A DNA stretch of 64,000 nt from Amycolatopsis acididurans (GTDB taxonomy: Bacteria > Actinomycetota > Actinomycetes > Mycobacteriales > Pseudonocardiaceae), in the NCBI RefSeq assembly GCF_012328925.1, contig NZ_JAAXLS010000021.1:51167-115166 (forward strand). Direction: 5' to 3'. How positions within the stretch are numbered: the first letter of the stretch is position 1; the number at the start of each line of letters is the position of its first letter. Position numbers and translations under genes: made by a program. Below are positions 23,094 to 32,552 of the stretch, piece after piece. The notes under the pieces are model-generated. The model was given only the letters and a program-made list of their open reading frames with translations, did no database searches and was not told the origin of the DNA.

Positions 23094-24281
23094 GTGAGCC
23101 AGCCCGGACACGTCGTCGTGATCGGTGCCGGGCTCGGTGGTGTCCGCACCGCCGAGCAGCTGCGGACCGCGGGGTTCGAGGGCACGATCAGCCTGGTCGG
23201 CGCCGAACCGCACGCACCGTACGACCGGCCGCCGCTGTCGAAGCAGGTGCTCACCGGAGCGTGGACGCCGGAGCGGATCGTGCTGCGCGACCACGACGCC
23301 CTCGCGGAGCTGAAGGTCGACACGCATTTCGGCGTGCCTGCCGTCGCGCTGCACGATGGTGCCGTCGAACTCGCCGACGGCACGACGCTGCGGGCCGACG
23401 CGTTCGTGATCGCCACCGGCGCCGATCCGCGCAGGCTGCCCGGCCAGCCGGACGAGGTCCACACACTGCGAACGCTGGACGACTCGCTGTCGCTGCGCAG
23501 GGCTCTGGAGGGAGCGAAGTCGCTGCTCGTGGTGGGTGGCGGGTTCATCGGTGCGGAGGTCGCCAGCGGTGCGGTCGCGCAGGGCCTGCAGGTGACCGTG
23601 CTCGAAGCGCTGCCGGTGCCGTGCGAACGCGCACTCGGCCCCGAGGTCGGCGTCCTGTGTGGACGGTTGATCAGCGAGGGCGGGGTGGACCTGCGGCTGG
23701 GCGCCAAGCTCACCCGGTTCATCGACGCCAACACCGTCGAGCTGGCCGACGGCGAGCGGCTGAGCGCCGACGTGATCCTGGTCGGCATCGGTGCGGCGCC
23801 GTCGCTGGAGTGGCTGCGGCGCGAGGGCGTGGACACCGCGAACGGCGTCGCCTGCGACGGGCACGGCCGGGTGCTCGGCACGTCGGGCGTGTGGGCGGTC
23901 GGTGACGTCGCCGCGTGGGAGGATCCCGTGCGGGGCAGGCATTTCCGCAACGAGCACTGGACCAGCGTGACCGACCAGGCCGCGGTCGTGGCTCGGGACA
24001 TCGCCGGCGCCGAGCCGCCGCCGGAGACCGTCCCGTACTTCTGGTCGGACCAGTTCGGGCTGAAGATCCAGGGCATCGGGCGGCCCGAACTGGGCGACGA
24101 GGTCGTCCGGCTGAAGGGCGAGGGGCTGTCGGGCGGTGCGGTCAAGGGCACCGTCGCGGGGTACTTCGCGGGCGGCCGGCTCATGGGTGTGGTCGGTTTC
24201 GGTGCCGCCAAGTGGGTGGCCCGCTACCGCGCGCTCGTCGCGAAGGGCGCCGACCGCGCCGAGGCCCTCGCGCTTGAGTAG
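23094..24281 (+). CDS. FAD-dependent ferredoxin reductase
   Basis: 395 residues from GTG at 23094 behind GAGGAG. Two Rossmann motifs are seen: VVIGAGLGGVRTAEQLR (FAD, near residue 8) and LLVVGGGFIGAEVAS (NADH, near 143); VWAVGDVAAW near 265 is the second FAD contact. This is the putidaredoxin-reductase/rubredoxin-reductase family, 395-410 residues. It is followed 49 bases later by a 3Fe-4S ferredoxin gene, together forming an electron-transfer pair for a cytochrome P450 or other oxygenase. No P450 is in the window. Confidence 0.9.
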   Translation: MSQPGHVVVIGAGLGGVRTAEQLRTAGFEGTISLVGAEPHAPYDRPPLSKQVLTGAWTPERIVLRDHDALAELKVDTHFGVPAVALHDGAVELADGTTLRADAFVIATGADPRRLPGQPDEVHTLRTLDDSLSLRRALEGAKSLLVVGGGFIGAEVASGAVAQGLQVTVLEALPVPCERALGPEVGVLCGRLISEGGVDLRLGAKLTRFIDANTVELADGERLSADVILVGIGAAPSLEWLRREGVDTANGVACDGHGRVLGTSGVWAVGDVAAWEDPVRGRHFRNEHWTSVTDQAAVVARDIAGAEPPPETVPYFWSDQFGLKIQGIGRPELGDEVVRLKGEGLSGGAVKGTVAGYFAGGRLMGVVGFGAAKWVARYRALVAKGADRAEALALE

Positions 24282-24330
24282 AACCTGTTATTATTTGTTC
24301 TCCTGGCGACCGCTTGGTAGGAGGTTTCCC

Positions 24331-24525
24331 GTGCGACTGAGCAGCCGCAAAGATGCGTGCGAGGCTCACGGCCAGTGCGAGATGGTGGACGAGAACCTGT
24401 TTCCGCTTGACGAGGACGGCTACACGACCGTCCCCGTCGAGGGCGTGGACGTGCCCGCGGGCAAGGAGGAGACGGCGAAACTCGGCGTCGACGCGTGCCC
24501 GTTGCAGGCGCTGAAGCTGGACTGA
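24331..24525 (+). CDS. 3Fe-4S ferredoxin (P450-type)
   Basis: 64 residues from GTG at 24331 with AGGAGG 6 bases upstream. Cys10, Cys16 and Cys56 (DACEAHGQC and DACPLQALKL) give the CX5C...CP pattern of three-cysteine ferredoxins that serve actinobacterial P450s; the fourth ligand position of 4Fe-4S forms is occupied by alanine/histidine residues. The gene directly follows its likely reductase. Acidic overall, as expected for a redox partner. Confidence 0.9.
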   Translation: MRLSSRKDACEAHGQCEMVDENLFPLDEDGYTTVPVEGVDVPAGKEETAKLGVDACPLQALKLD

Positions 24526-24532
24526 AGCGGCC

Positions 24533-25315
24533 TCAGGCCCCGGTCACGCTGAGCGTGCCGAGGTTGCCGAACCGGGCCGTGATCGTGCGCCCCCGCTCGA
24601 CGAAGACGGCGTCGGTCAGGCCACCGGTGAGCACGATCCAGCCCGCCTCGATGGCCAGCCCGCGTTCGCTCAGCGCGTTCGCGGCCAGTGCCAGCGCCTC
24701 GGCAGGGTGGCCCTGCACGGCGGCGCCGGTCGCGGTCGCCACGATCTCGCCGTCGACCTCCAGCAGGCAAGCCTCCAGCGCCAGGTCGAGCGCTTCCGGC
24801 CGCAGCGAGCCGGGCGCCACCACGAACCTGGCCGCGGAGGCGTTGTCGGCCACGACGTCGGGCAACGCGAAGCTGAAGCCGGAGAACCGGCTGTCGATCA
24901 CCTCGAACGCGGCGTGCACGCTGCCGACGCTGGCCAGCGCCGTCGCGGCCGTGGCGCCCGGCCCGGCGAGCCGTTCCCGCATCACGAAGGCGATCTCCGG
25001 TTCGACCCGCGGGTGGATCAGTTCGTCCAGCTTCACCGGTTCGCCCACCGACAGCGACATCGCGTCGGTCAGCCACGCGGTCAGTGGCGAGGAGATGCCC
25101 ATGCGCTCCTGCTTCGCGCGCGAGGTCAGCCCGAGCTTGACGCCGACGAGCTTCTCGCCCGCGGCGGTTTTCTCGCGCAGCAGCGCATCCTGGATCTCGT
25201 AGGCGGTGCGCAGGTCGAGTTCGGGCCACTCGTCGGTGATGCGGCCGCCGTCGCGGCGGGCCGTTTCGCGGTCGAGAAGCTCGGTCGTCGCGCGCGTGAT
25301 GGTCCAGTCGGTCAT
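24533..25315 (-). CDS. 2-oxo-3-hexenedioate decarboxylase / 2-keto-4-pentenoate hydratase family
   Basis: 260 residues from ATG at 25315. Family motifs: GVKLGLTSRAKQERMGI near 58, IHPRVEPEIAFV near 103 with the metal-binding Glu residues, and GWIVLTGGLTDAVFVERG near the end. TSRAKQ and HPRVEPEIAF look closer to 4-oxalocrotonate decarboxylase (DmpH) than to the hydratase DmpE. In meta-cleavage pathways these enzymes process catechol ring-cleavage products, but no ring-cleavage dioxygenase is near. It is followed upstream (8 bases) by a YheO-type regulator on the same strand, forming a two-gene operon read regulator first. Confidence 0.84.
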   Translation of the reverse strand: MTDWTITRATTELLDRETARRDGGRITDEWPELDLRTAYEIQDALLREKTAAGEKLVGVKLGLTSRAKQERMGISSPLTAWLTDAMSLSVGEPVKLDELIHPRVEPEIAFVMRERLAGPGATAATALASVGSVHAAFEVIDSRFSGFSFALPDVVADNASAARFVVAPGSLRPEALDLALEACLLEVDGEIVATATGAAVQGHPAEALALAANALSERGLAIEAGWIVLTGGLTDAVFVERGRTITARFGNLGTLSVTGA

Positions 25316-25323
25316 GGGGCTGC

Positions 25324-25953
25324 TCACTTCCGGCATTCGGCGAGGTCGGTGTACAACGAGGCGCGGGAGATGCCGAGCCGCGCCGCGACTTTCGGGGCCG
25401 CGCCGCGCACCGTGAACACGCCGCGTTCGTCCAGCGTGCGCAGCAGCGGCAGGCGTTCCTGGCGGGTGAGGCTGGTGACCGGCTTGGCCAGCGCGAGTTC
25501 CTCGGCGCGCACGACGGCGTCGAGGACCTCGTCGAAGTCGTCGGTGAACGTGGTCGTCGGCAGCTGGGCCGGCGCGGTCCCGGCGAGGTCGCCGAGCATG
25601 TCCCCGACCTGGCGCAGCGCGGTCACGTCGAGGTTGACGCACAACGCGCCGAACACCGTGCCGTGCGCGTCCCGCAACGGCATCGTGGACGATTTGACGG
25701 TGCGGCCCGATTCGGTGCGGGTGAGGTAGTTCAGCTCGGGTTCGGCGTCGTCGCCCTGCGCGAGCATCCGCAAGCCGATCTCGCTCATCGCGCCGCCGAC
25801 GTGCCGCCCGGTGACGTCGCCGGCCACCGCGACCACCGACCGGTCCCCGCCGCGGTAGTCGTGCAGGACGACCTCGCACGAGCGGCCGAAGGTCGCGGCC
25901 AGCCCGGGAATGACGTCCTTGAGGGCGTCGAGGATTGAGTCCGCGGAATCCAC
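25324..25953 (-). CDS. YheO/DauR-type regulator (PAS-like domain plus HTH)
   Basis: 209 residues from GTG at 25953. The N-terminal ~115 residues form the YheO-like PAS domain (IPGLAATFGRSCEVVLHDY, SSTMPLRDAHGTVFGALCVNLD in part) and the C-terminal ~60 residues a DNA-binding domain (GVFTVRGAAPKVAARLGISRASLYTDL in two pieces). DauR-like proteins regulate small catabolic operons. Immediately upstream of, and in the same orientation as, the decarboxylase gene, it is likely to control it, perhaps sensing the substrate. Confidence 0.83.
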   Translation of the reverse strand: MDSADSILDALKDVIPGLAATFGRSCEVVLHDYRGGDRSVVAVAGDVTGRHVGGAMSEIGLRMLAQGDDAEPELNYLTRTESGRTVKSSTMPLRDAHGTVFGALCVNLDVTALRQVGDMLGDLAGTAPAQLPTTTFTDDFDEVLDAVVRAEELALAKPVTSLTRQERLPLLRTLDERGVFTVRGAAPKVAARLGISRASLYTDLAECRK

Positions 25954-26021
25954 GCGCTCAGCTTAGACGTCCGGCTCAGGTGCTGGACACTTTGTCTGGG
26001 GGCCGCCGGAACATCGTGGGC

Positions 26022-26630
26022 TCAGCGCACGCGCAGGCCGTCGAAAGCGACGTTGGCCACCGCGTCGGCCAGTGTCTCCGCGCTGACGCCGCCTCTGGGC
26101 TTGTACCACTCGATCAGCGAGTTGACCATGCCGAACAGCAGACGCGCCACAGTGGAGGGGTCCACATCGGACCGCAGATCGCCCTCGGCGACGGCCTTTC
26201 CGACGAGTTCGCTGACGATGTGGTCGAACTCGCGGCGGCGGGCCAGCGCGTCCCGCTCCACCTTCGTGTTTCCCCGCACCCGCAGCAACAACGTGACCAA
26301 CGGCAACCGCTCGACCAGCACCACCACACTGCCGCGCACCAGTTGCTCGAGCCGGTCCACCGCCCGCCCGTCGGCCGAATCGACCTTCGCCGCCTCCGCG
26401 AACAGGCCGTCCAGCGCCCGGTTCACCGCCAGCCGCAGCAGTTCCTGCTTGCTCGGCACATGGTGGTAGATCGCGGATTTCGTGATACCCAGCTTCCGCG
26501 ACAGGTCCTCCATGCTGGTGCCGTCGTAGCCGCGCTCGTTGAACAGCTTGACGGCGACCGCCAGCAGGGACTCCAGGTCGTATCCCGGCCTGCCGCGCCG
26601 GGCAGGCCGGGCCGGTGGGGCGCTCGTCAT
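26022..26630 (-). CDS. paaR: TetR-family regulator, PaaR candidate
   Basis: 202 residues. The helix-turn-helix LLAVAVKLFNERGYDGTSMEDLSRKL is followed by ITKSAIYHHVPSKQELLRLAV, typical TetR. The C-terminal domain has a long helical arginine-rich part and IEWYKPRGGVSAE. It lies 24 bases downstream of paaK in the same orientation, the position of the TetR-type phenylacetate repressor PaaR of actinobacteria, which releases DNA upon binding phenylacetyl-CoA. Two sites resembling the PaaR motif lie at 28413-28434 and 29264-29285. The name is inferred from context. Confidence 0.78.
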   Translation of the reverse strand: MTSAPPARPARRGRPGYDLESLLAVAVKLFNERGYDGTSMEDLSRKLGITKSAIYHHVPSKQELLRLAVNRALDGLFAEAAKVDSADGRAVDRLEQLVRGSVVVLVERLPLVTLLLRVRGNTKVERDALARRREFDHIVSELVGKAVAEGDLRSDVDPSTVARLLFGMVNSLIEWYKPRGGVSAETLADAVANVAFDGLRVR

Positions 26631-26654
26631 GATCCCGAGTATCCCAAGCCGCGA

Positions 26655-28001
26655 TCAGTCCCTGGGCCGCTGGTCGATCACCCGGCGCATCTTGCCGACG
26701 GACCGTTCCAGCGTGTCCGGGTCGAGCACCTCCACGGCGACGCTGACCCCGACCCCGTCCTTGACCCGCGCGGAGATCTCCGCCGCCGCGATCGGACGGC
26801 GATCACGCGGGGTGTCCGACCGCGCCTCGACCAGCACCGTCAGGTGGTCCATCCGGTCCCGGCGGGTCAGCCGCAGCTGGAAGTGCGGCGCGAGCCCGTC
26901 GGTGGCGAGCACGATCTCCTCGATCTGCGTCGGGAACACGTTGACCCCGCGCAGGATGATCATGTCGTCGCTGCGGCCGGTGACCTTGTCCATCCGCCGG
27001 TACGCCGGCCGCGCGGTGCCCGGCCGCAGCGCCGTCAGGTCGCGGGTGCGGTACCGGATGACCGGCAGTGCCTGCTTGGTCAGCGACGTGAACAGCAGCT
27101 CACCGGTGACACCGCCGTCGAGCACGTTCTCGTCGACCGGGTCGATCACCTCGGGATAGAAGTGGTCCTCCCAGATGTGCAGCCCGTCCTTCGTCTCGAC
27201 GCATTCCTGCGCCACACCGGGGCCCATGACCTCGGACAGGCCGTAGATGTCCACGGCGTCGAGGTTCATCCGCTCCTCGATCTCGCGGCGCATCTGCTCG
27301 GTCCACGGCTCGGCCCCGAAAATGCCCACCCGCAGCGAACTCGTCGCCGGATCGATGCCCTGGCGCTCGAACTCGTCCAGCAGGGTCAGCATGTACGACG
27401 GGGTGACCATGATGACCTCGGGCCGGAAGTCGTTGATGATCTGGACCTGCCGTGCGGTCATCCCGCCCGACGCGGGAATGGCCGTCGCGCCGAGCTTTTC
27501 CACGCCGTAGTGGGCACCGAGCCCGCCGGTGAACAGCCCGTAGCCATAGGCGACGTGCACCTTGTGCCCCGGCCGCCCGCCCGCGGCGAAGATCGAGCGC
27601 GCCATCACCCTCGCCCACGTGTCGATGTCGCGCTCGGTGTAGCCGACGACGGTGGGCTTGCCGGTGGTGCCGCTGGAGGCGTGGATGCGCCGCACCTGCT
27701 CCTGCGGCACGGCGAACATGCCGAACGGGTAGTTGTCCCGCAGATCCTGCTTGGTGGTGAACGGGAACTTCGCCAGATCGGCGAGCTCGCGGCAGTCGTC
27801 GGGATGCACCCCGGACTCGTCGAACTTCCGCTTGTAGAACGGCACGTTCGCGTACGCGTGCCGGAGTGTCCACTGCAGACGTTCCAGTTGGACGGCCCGC
27901 AGCTCGTCCACGCTCATCCGCTCGGGCGGGGTCAGATCGTCCACCGCGGGCGCGGTCCCGAGCCGCTTCGCGCTGGGCACTTCACTGTGCATGGTCGTCA
28001 T
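26655..28001 (-). CDS. paaK: Phenylacetate-CoA ligase
   Basis: 448 residues from ATG at 28001, overlapping the PaaI stop (ATGA). It is an acyl-adenylate-forming enzyme with the P-loop-like SSGTTGKPTVVGYT near residue 92, IFGAEPWTEQMR and VDIYGLSEVMGPG near 245, TRDLTALRPG near 315 and ILRGVNVFPTQIEEIV near 345, all typical of PaaK (430-440 residues). It converts phenylacetate, ATP and CoA to phenylacetyl-CoA, the entry step of the pathway encoded around it. Confidence 0.95.
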   Translation of the reverse strand: MTTMHSEVPSAKRLGTAPAVDDLTPPERMSVDELRAVQLERLQWTLRHAYANVPFYKRKFDESGVHPDDCRELADLAKFPFTTKQDLRDNYPFGMFAVPQEQVRRIHASSGTTGKPTVVGYTERDIDTWARVMARSIFAAGGRPGHKVHVAYGYGLFTGGLGAHYGVEKLGATAIPASGGMTARQVQIINDFRPEVIMVTPSYMLTLLDEFERQGIDPATSSLRVGIFGAEPWTEQMRREIEERMNLDAVDIYGLSEVMGPGVAQECVETKDGLHIWEDHFYPEVIDPVDENVLDGGVTGELLFTSLTKQALPVIRYRTRDLTALRPGTARPAYRRMDKVTGRSDDMIILRGVNVFPTQIEEIVLATDGLAPHFQLRLTRRDRMDHLTVLVEARSDTPRDRRPIAAAEISARVKDGVGVSVAVEVLDPDTLERSVGKMRRVIDQRPRD

Positions 28002-28396
28002 TGTTTTCCAATCGTGCGGCTCCGGCCGCGGAACTCGGCGATGACTTCCTCGCCGCGCCGGACGGTGACGTCATAGATTCCGTTGCGCCCGTAGCGGGTG
28101 CGTTCCTCGGCGATCGCGACCAGTTCGTCGCCGAGCCGGGCGCTGGAGACGAAGGAGATCTCCGCGCCCGCCGCGACCGTGACCGGGCCGTGGCTGTTGC
28201 ACGCGCAGGCGAACGCGGTGTCGGCCAGCAGGAACAGGTAACCGCCGTGTGCGATCTTGTGGCCGTTGACCATCTGATCCGTGACACGCATGCGCGCCAC
28301 GGCCTTCCCGTCGACGGCTTCGAGCAGCTCGATGCCGATGGACCGGGAGGCGACGTCGTCGTCGAACGTCGCCTGTGCGGCCGGGGACTGCGACAC
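27998..28396 (-). CDS. paaI: PaaI hot-dog thioesterase
   Basis: 132 residues from GTG at 28396. The hot-dog helix motif NGHKIAHGGYLFLLADTAFACACNSHG (in segments HGGYLFLLAD and FACACNSHG) has the catalytic Asp; VAAGAEISFVSSARLGDELV is the central strand pair. PaaI hydrolyses hydroxyphenylacetyl-CoA and other dead-end thioesters, rescuing CoA. It overlaps paaK by 4 bases. A PaaR-like site lies 16 bp upstream. Confidence 0.92.
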   Translation of the reverse strand: MSQSPAAQATFDDDVASRSIGIELLEAVDGKAVARMRVTDQMVNGHKIAHGGYLFLLADTAFACACNSHGPVTVAAGAEISFVSSARLGDELVAIAEERTRYGRNGIYDVTVRRGEEVIAEFRGRSRTIGKQ

Positions 28397-28412
28397 TGGC
28401 GTCTCCTTGCTA

Positions 28413-28434
28413 ACTGACCGAATGGACGGTTATT
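28413..28434. promoter_or_regulatory. PaaR-like operator before paaI-paaK
   Basis: The 22-bp stretch has the left half ACTGACCG and the right half CGGTTATT six bases apart. The actinobacterial PaaR motif, as I remember it, has halves ACTNACCG and CGGTNAGT around NNCGNN; this site differs at two defined positions (TG instead of CG in the centre, one base in the right half). It lies 16 bp before the PaaI start. Confidence 0.68.
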
Positions 28435-28466
28435 AATTTGAGCCCTGACGGAACCGCTGTCAAGGG

Positions 28467-29246
<780 letters not shown>

Positions 29247-29263
29247 GCGAGCAAGCTACCATG

Positions 29264-29285
29264 ACTTCCTGAACGTTCGGTTGGT
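29264..29285. promoter_or_regulatory. PaaR-like operator between paaG and paaZ
   Basis: The left half ACTTCCTG and right half CGGTTGGT flank AACGTT with the same 22-bp geometry as the site at 28413-28434; it keeps the central CG and differs from the remembered motif at three defined positions. It lies 17-18 bp from both divergent start codons and could shut both arms. Confidence 0.65.
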
Positions 29286-29301
29286 AATTCGAGGAGGATC
29301 G

Positions 29302-31329
29302 ATGGCGCTCCTGCGCAGCTACGTCAGCGGCGGCTGGCACACCGCCCCCGATGAGGGCACGCCTCTGCACGACGCGGTGACCGGCGAGGAGGTCGCGCGT
29401 ATCTCCTCTACCGGGGTGGACATGGCGGCCGCGCTCGACTACGGCCGCCGTACCGGTGGGCCCGCGCTGCGCGAACTGACCTTCCACCAGCGTGCGGCGC
29501 TGCTGAAGGCGCTGGCCTCGCACCTGCGCGAGCACCGCGACGAGCTGTACGCGTTGTCGGCCCGCACCGGCGCCACGCTCGGCGACTCGAAGTTCGACGT
29601 CGACGGCGGCATCGGCGTGCTGTTCGCCTACGCGAGCAAGGGCAAGCGCGAACTGCCCAACGACACCGTCTACGTCGACGGCGGCGTCGAGCCCCTGAGC
29701 AAGGGCGGCACGTTCCTCGGCCAGCACATCGCGACCCCGCTGCGGGGCGTCGCGGTGCAGATCAACGCGTTCAACTTCCCGGTCTGGGGCCCGCTGGAGA
29801 AGTTCGCGCCCGCGTTCCTTGCCGGCGTGCCGAGCCTGGTCAAGCCCGCGAGCCAGACCGCGTACCTGACCGAGAAACTCGTCGAGCTGATCATCGAATC
29901 CGGGCTGCTGCCCGAAGGTTCGCTGCAGCTGATCTGTGGCAGCGTCGGCGATCTGCTCGACCACGTGACCCCGCAGGACCTGGTGTCGTTCACCGGTTCC
30001 GCCTCCACCGCGCAGCGGCTGCGCGCGCATCCGGTGATCGTGCGCAACGCCGTGCGGTTCAACGCCGAGGCCGACTCGCTCAACTGCTCGATCCTCGGCC
30101 CGGACGCCACCCCGGGAACGGCCGAGTTCGATCTGTTCGTCAAGCAGCTGACCACCGAGATGACCGTCAAGGCGGGGCAGAAGTGCACCGCGATCCGTCG
30201 TGCGTTCGTGCCCGCCGAGCAGCTGGACGCGGTGGCCGAGGCCGCGAGCGCCCGGCTGGCCAAGGTCACGGTCGGCAACCCCGGCAGCGAAGGCGTGCGG
30301 ATGGGCGCGCTGGCCAGCCTCGAACAGCGCGAGGAGGTGCGCCGCTCGCTCAAGGCGCTGCTGGCGGCGGGCAGCGTCGTCTACGGCGACCCGGATCAGG
30401 TCGAAGTGGTCGACGCCGACACCGAGCGCGGCGCGTTCCTCTCGCCGGTCCTGCTCAAGGGCGACCCCGAGCGCGCGGAACCGCACGAGGTCGAGGCGTT
30501 CGGCCCGGTGTCCACGCTGCTGCCCTACACCTCCACCGCCCAGGTCATCGACTACGCCGCACGCGGCCAGGGCAGCCTCGCCGGGTCGATCGTGACCGGC
30601 GACGCCGAGTTCGCGCGGGAAGTCGTGCTCGGCACCGCGCCGTGGCACGGGCGGCTGCTGGTGCTCGACTCCGACGACGCCAAGGAGTCCACCGGGCACG
30701 GTTCGCCGATGCCGCAGCTGGTGCACGGCGGACCGGGCCGCGCCGGTGGTGGCGAGGAGATGGGCGGCATCCGCGGCGTGCTGCACCACATGCAGCGCAC
30801 CGCCGTGCAGGGCAGCCCGAAGGTGCTCTCGGCCGTCACCGGCCGGTGGATCGCGGGCGCGCCCCGTGCGGAGGGCACGCACCCGTTCCGGAAGTCGCTG
30901 GCCGAGCTCAAGGTCGGCGACACCGTGGTCGCGGGTCCGCGCACCGTCACCCAGTCCGATGTGGACCACTTCGCCGAGTTCACCGGCGACACGTTCTACG
31001 CGCACACCGATCCGGCGGCGGCCGCGGCGAACCCGCTGTTCGGCGGAATCGTCGCGCACGGCTACCTGGTGCTCTCGTTCGCGGCCGGGTTGTTCGTCTC
31101 GCCCGAACCGGGTCCGGTGCTGGCCAACTACGGCCTGGAGAACCTGCGGTTCCTCACCCCGGTCAAGCCCGGCGACGAGCTGACGGTGACGTTGACCTGC
31201 AAGCAGATCACCCCGCGCATCGACCAGGACTACGGCGAGGTCCGCTGGGACACCGACGTGACCAACGCCGACGGCGATTCCGTCGCCAAGTACGACGTGC
31301 TGACCCTCGTGGCCAAGGAGACCGAATGA
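29302..31329 (+). CDS. paaZ: Bifunctional oxepin-CoA hydrolase / aldehyde dehydrogenase
   Basis: 675 residues from ATG at 29302 behind GAGGAGG. Residues ~1-520 are the aldehyde dehydrogenase domain: RFNAEADSLN carries the catalytic Glu and KAGQKCTAIRR the catalytic Cys near 295. Residues ~530-675 are a MaoC-type (R)-hydratase domain: FAEFTGDTFYAHTD holds the Asp/His pair and GGIVAHGYLVLSF the second motif. PaaZ opens the oxepin ring and oxidises the resulting aldehyde. It is the full-length two-domain form. The stop overlaps the paaA start. Confidence 0.95.
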   Translation: MALLRSYVSGGWHTAPDEGTPLHDAVTGEEVARISSTGVDMAAALDYGRRTGGPALRELTFHQRAALLKALASHLREHRDELYALSARTGATLGDSKFDVDGGIGVLFAYASKGKRELPNDTVYVDGGVEPLSKGGTFLGQHIATPLRGVAVQINAFNFPVWGPLEKFAPAFLAGVPSLVKPASQTAYLTEKLVELIIESGLLPEGSLQLICGSVGDLLDHVTPQDLVSFTGSASTAQRLRAHPVIVRNAVRFNAEADSLNCSILGPDATPGTAEFDLFVKQLTTEMTVKAGQKCTAIRRAFVPAEQLDAVAEAASARLAKVTVGNPGSEGVRMGALASLEQREEVRRSLKALLAAGSVVYGDPDQVEVVDADTERGAFLSPVLLKGDPERAEPHEVEAFGPVSTLLPYTSTAQVIDYAARGQGSLAGSIVTGDAEFAREVVLGTAPWHGRLLVLDSDDAKESTGHGSPMPQLVHGGPGRAGGGEEMGGIRGVLHHMQRTAVQGSPKVLSAVTGRWIAGAPRAEGTHPFRKSLAELKVGDTVVAGPRTVTQSDVDHFAEFTGDTFYAHTDPAAAAANPLFGGIVAHGYLVLSFAAGLFVSPEPGPVLANYGLENLRFLTPVKPGDELTVTLTCKQITPRIDQDYGEVRWDTDVTNADGDSVAKYDVLTLVAKETE

Positions 31330-32267
31330 CCGCGACCGTGCCCGATCTCGAATCGCATTTCGAGCACACGATTTCCAAGGACCAGCGGATCGAGCCGAGG
31401 GACTGGGTGCCCGAGGGCTACCGCAAGACGATGGTCCGCCAGATCGCGCAGCACGCGCATTCGGAGATCATCGGCATGCAGCCGGAGGGCAACTGGATCA
31501 CCCGCGCGCCCTCGCTGCGGCGCAAGGCGATCCTGCTGGCCAAGGTGCAGGACGAGGCCGGGCACGGGCTCTACCTGTACTCGGCGGCCGAAACCCTGGG
31601 CACCAGCAGGCAGGAGCTGACCGAGCGGCTCGTCTCCGGGCGCCAGAAGTACTCCTCGATCTTCAACTACCCGACGCTCACCTTCGCCGACGTCGGCGCG
31701 ATCGGCTGGCTGGTGGACGGCGCGGCGATCTGCAACCAGGTTCCGCTGTGCCGCAGCAGCTACGGCCCGTACGCCCGGGCGATGGTGCGGATCTGCAAGG
31801 AGGAGTCCTTCCACCAGCGGCAGGGTTTCGAACTGCTGATGACGATGATGAAGGGCACCGAAGCGCAGCGGGAGATGGTGCAGGACGCGGTGAACCGGTG
31901 GTGGTGGCCGTCGCTGATGATGTTCGGCCCGCCCGACGCGGACTCCCCGAACACCGCGCAGTCCATGGCGTGGAAGATCAAGCGGCACACCAACGACGAA
32001 CTGCGCCAGCGCTTTGTCGACATGTCCGTGCCGCAGGCCGAGATCCTCGGCGTCACGCTGCCCGATCCGGAGCTTCGCTGGAACGACGAGCGGCAGCACT
32101 ACGACTTCGGCGAGATCGACTGGGCCGAGTTCAAACAGGTCGTGTCCGGCAACGGGCCGTGCAACGAACAGCGCGTCGCGCACCGGCGCAAGGCGCACGA
32201 GGACGGCGCGTGGGTCCGTGAGGCCGCGGCCGCGCACGCGCGCAAGACGAGTGAGGTGGCGGCATGA
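31326..32267 (+). CDS. paaA: Phenylacetyl-CoA 1,2-epoxidase subunit A (catalytic)
   Basis: 313 residues; the ATG overlaps the paaZ stop. A ferritin-like diiron protein: HAHSEIIGMQPEGNW and KVQDEAGHGLYLY (ExxH) form one ligand set, and CKEESFHQRQGF (ExxH) the other. SRRRAP-type substitutions are absent and all expected ligands are present. PaaA activates O2 and forms the ring 1,2-epoxide with PaaC as structural partner. Confidence 0.96.
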   Translation: MTATVPDLESHFEHTISKDQRIEPRDWVPEGYRKTMVRQIAQHAHSEIIGMQPEGNWITRAPSLRRKAILLAKVQDEAGHGLYLYSAAETLGTSRQELTERLVSGRQKYSSIFNYPTLTFADVGAIGWLVDGAAICNQVPLCRSSYGPYARAMVRICKEESFHQRQGFELLMTMMKGTEAQREMVQDAVNRWWWPSLMMFGPPDADSPNTAQSMAWKIKRHTNDELRQRFVDMSVPQAEILGVTLPDPELRWNDERQHYDFGEIDWAEFKQVVSGNGPCNEQRVAHRRKAHEDGAWVREAAAAHARKTSEVAA

Positions 32268-32545
32268 ACGAGTGGCCGTTGTACGAGGTTTTCGTGCGGG
32301 GCAAGCGCGGGCTCAACCACGTGCACGTGGGGTCCCTGCACGCGGCGGACGACAAGATGGCGCTGCGCAACGCCCGCGATCTCTACACCCGCCGCAACGA
32401 GGGCGTGAGCATCTGGGTGGTGAAGGCGTCGGACATCACCGCGTCCAGCCCGGACGAAAAAGACCCGTTCTTCTCGCCCAGCGCGGACAAGGTCTACCGC
32501 CACCCCACGTTCTACGACATTCCCGACAACGTTCCCCACATGTGA
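32264..32545 (+). CDS. paaB: Phenylacetyl-CoA epoxidase subunit B
   Basis: 93 residues, ATG overlapping the paaA stop. It begins WPLYEVFVRGKRGLNHVHVGSLHA, with the conserved MALRNARDLYTRRNEG in the middle. PaaB bridges PaaAC dimers and is essential for the multicomponent oxygenase. Length is as in the family (about 95). Confidence 0.95.
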   Translation: MNEWPLYEVFVRGKRGLNHVHVGSLHAADDKMALRNARDLYTRRNEGVSIWVVKASDITASSPDEKDPFFSPSADKVYRHPTFYDIPDNVPHM

Positions 32546-32552
32546 GTGCCTG

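Noticed and set aside
20370..23957. Very long minus-strand open frame opposite the LuxR and ferredoxin reductase genes
   Set aside because: It lies over two well-supported genes, has Arg/Gln/Pro/His-biased composition, no family motif and no ribosome site; GC-rich codon use leaves stops rare on the antisense frame.
25954..26021. Short dyad GACA-CTT-TGTC near 26000 as DauR operator
   Set aside because: Only four base pairs per arm; expected by chance.
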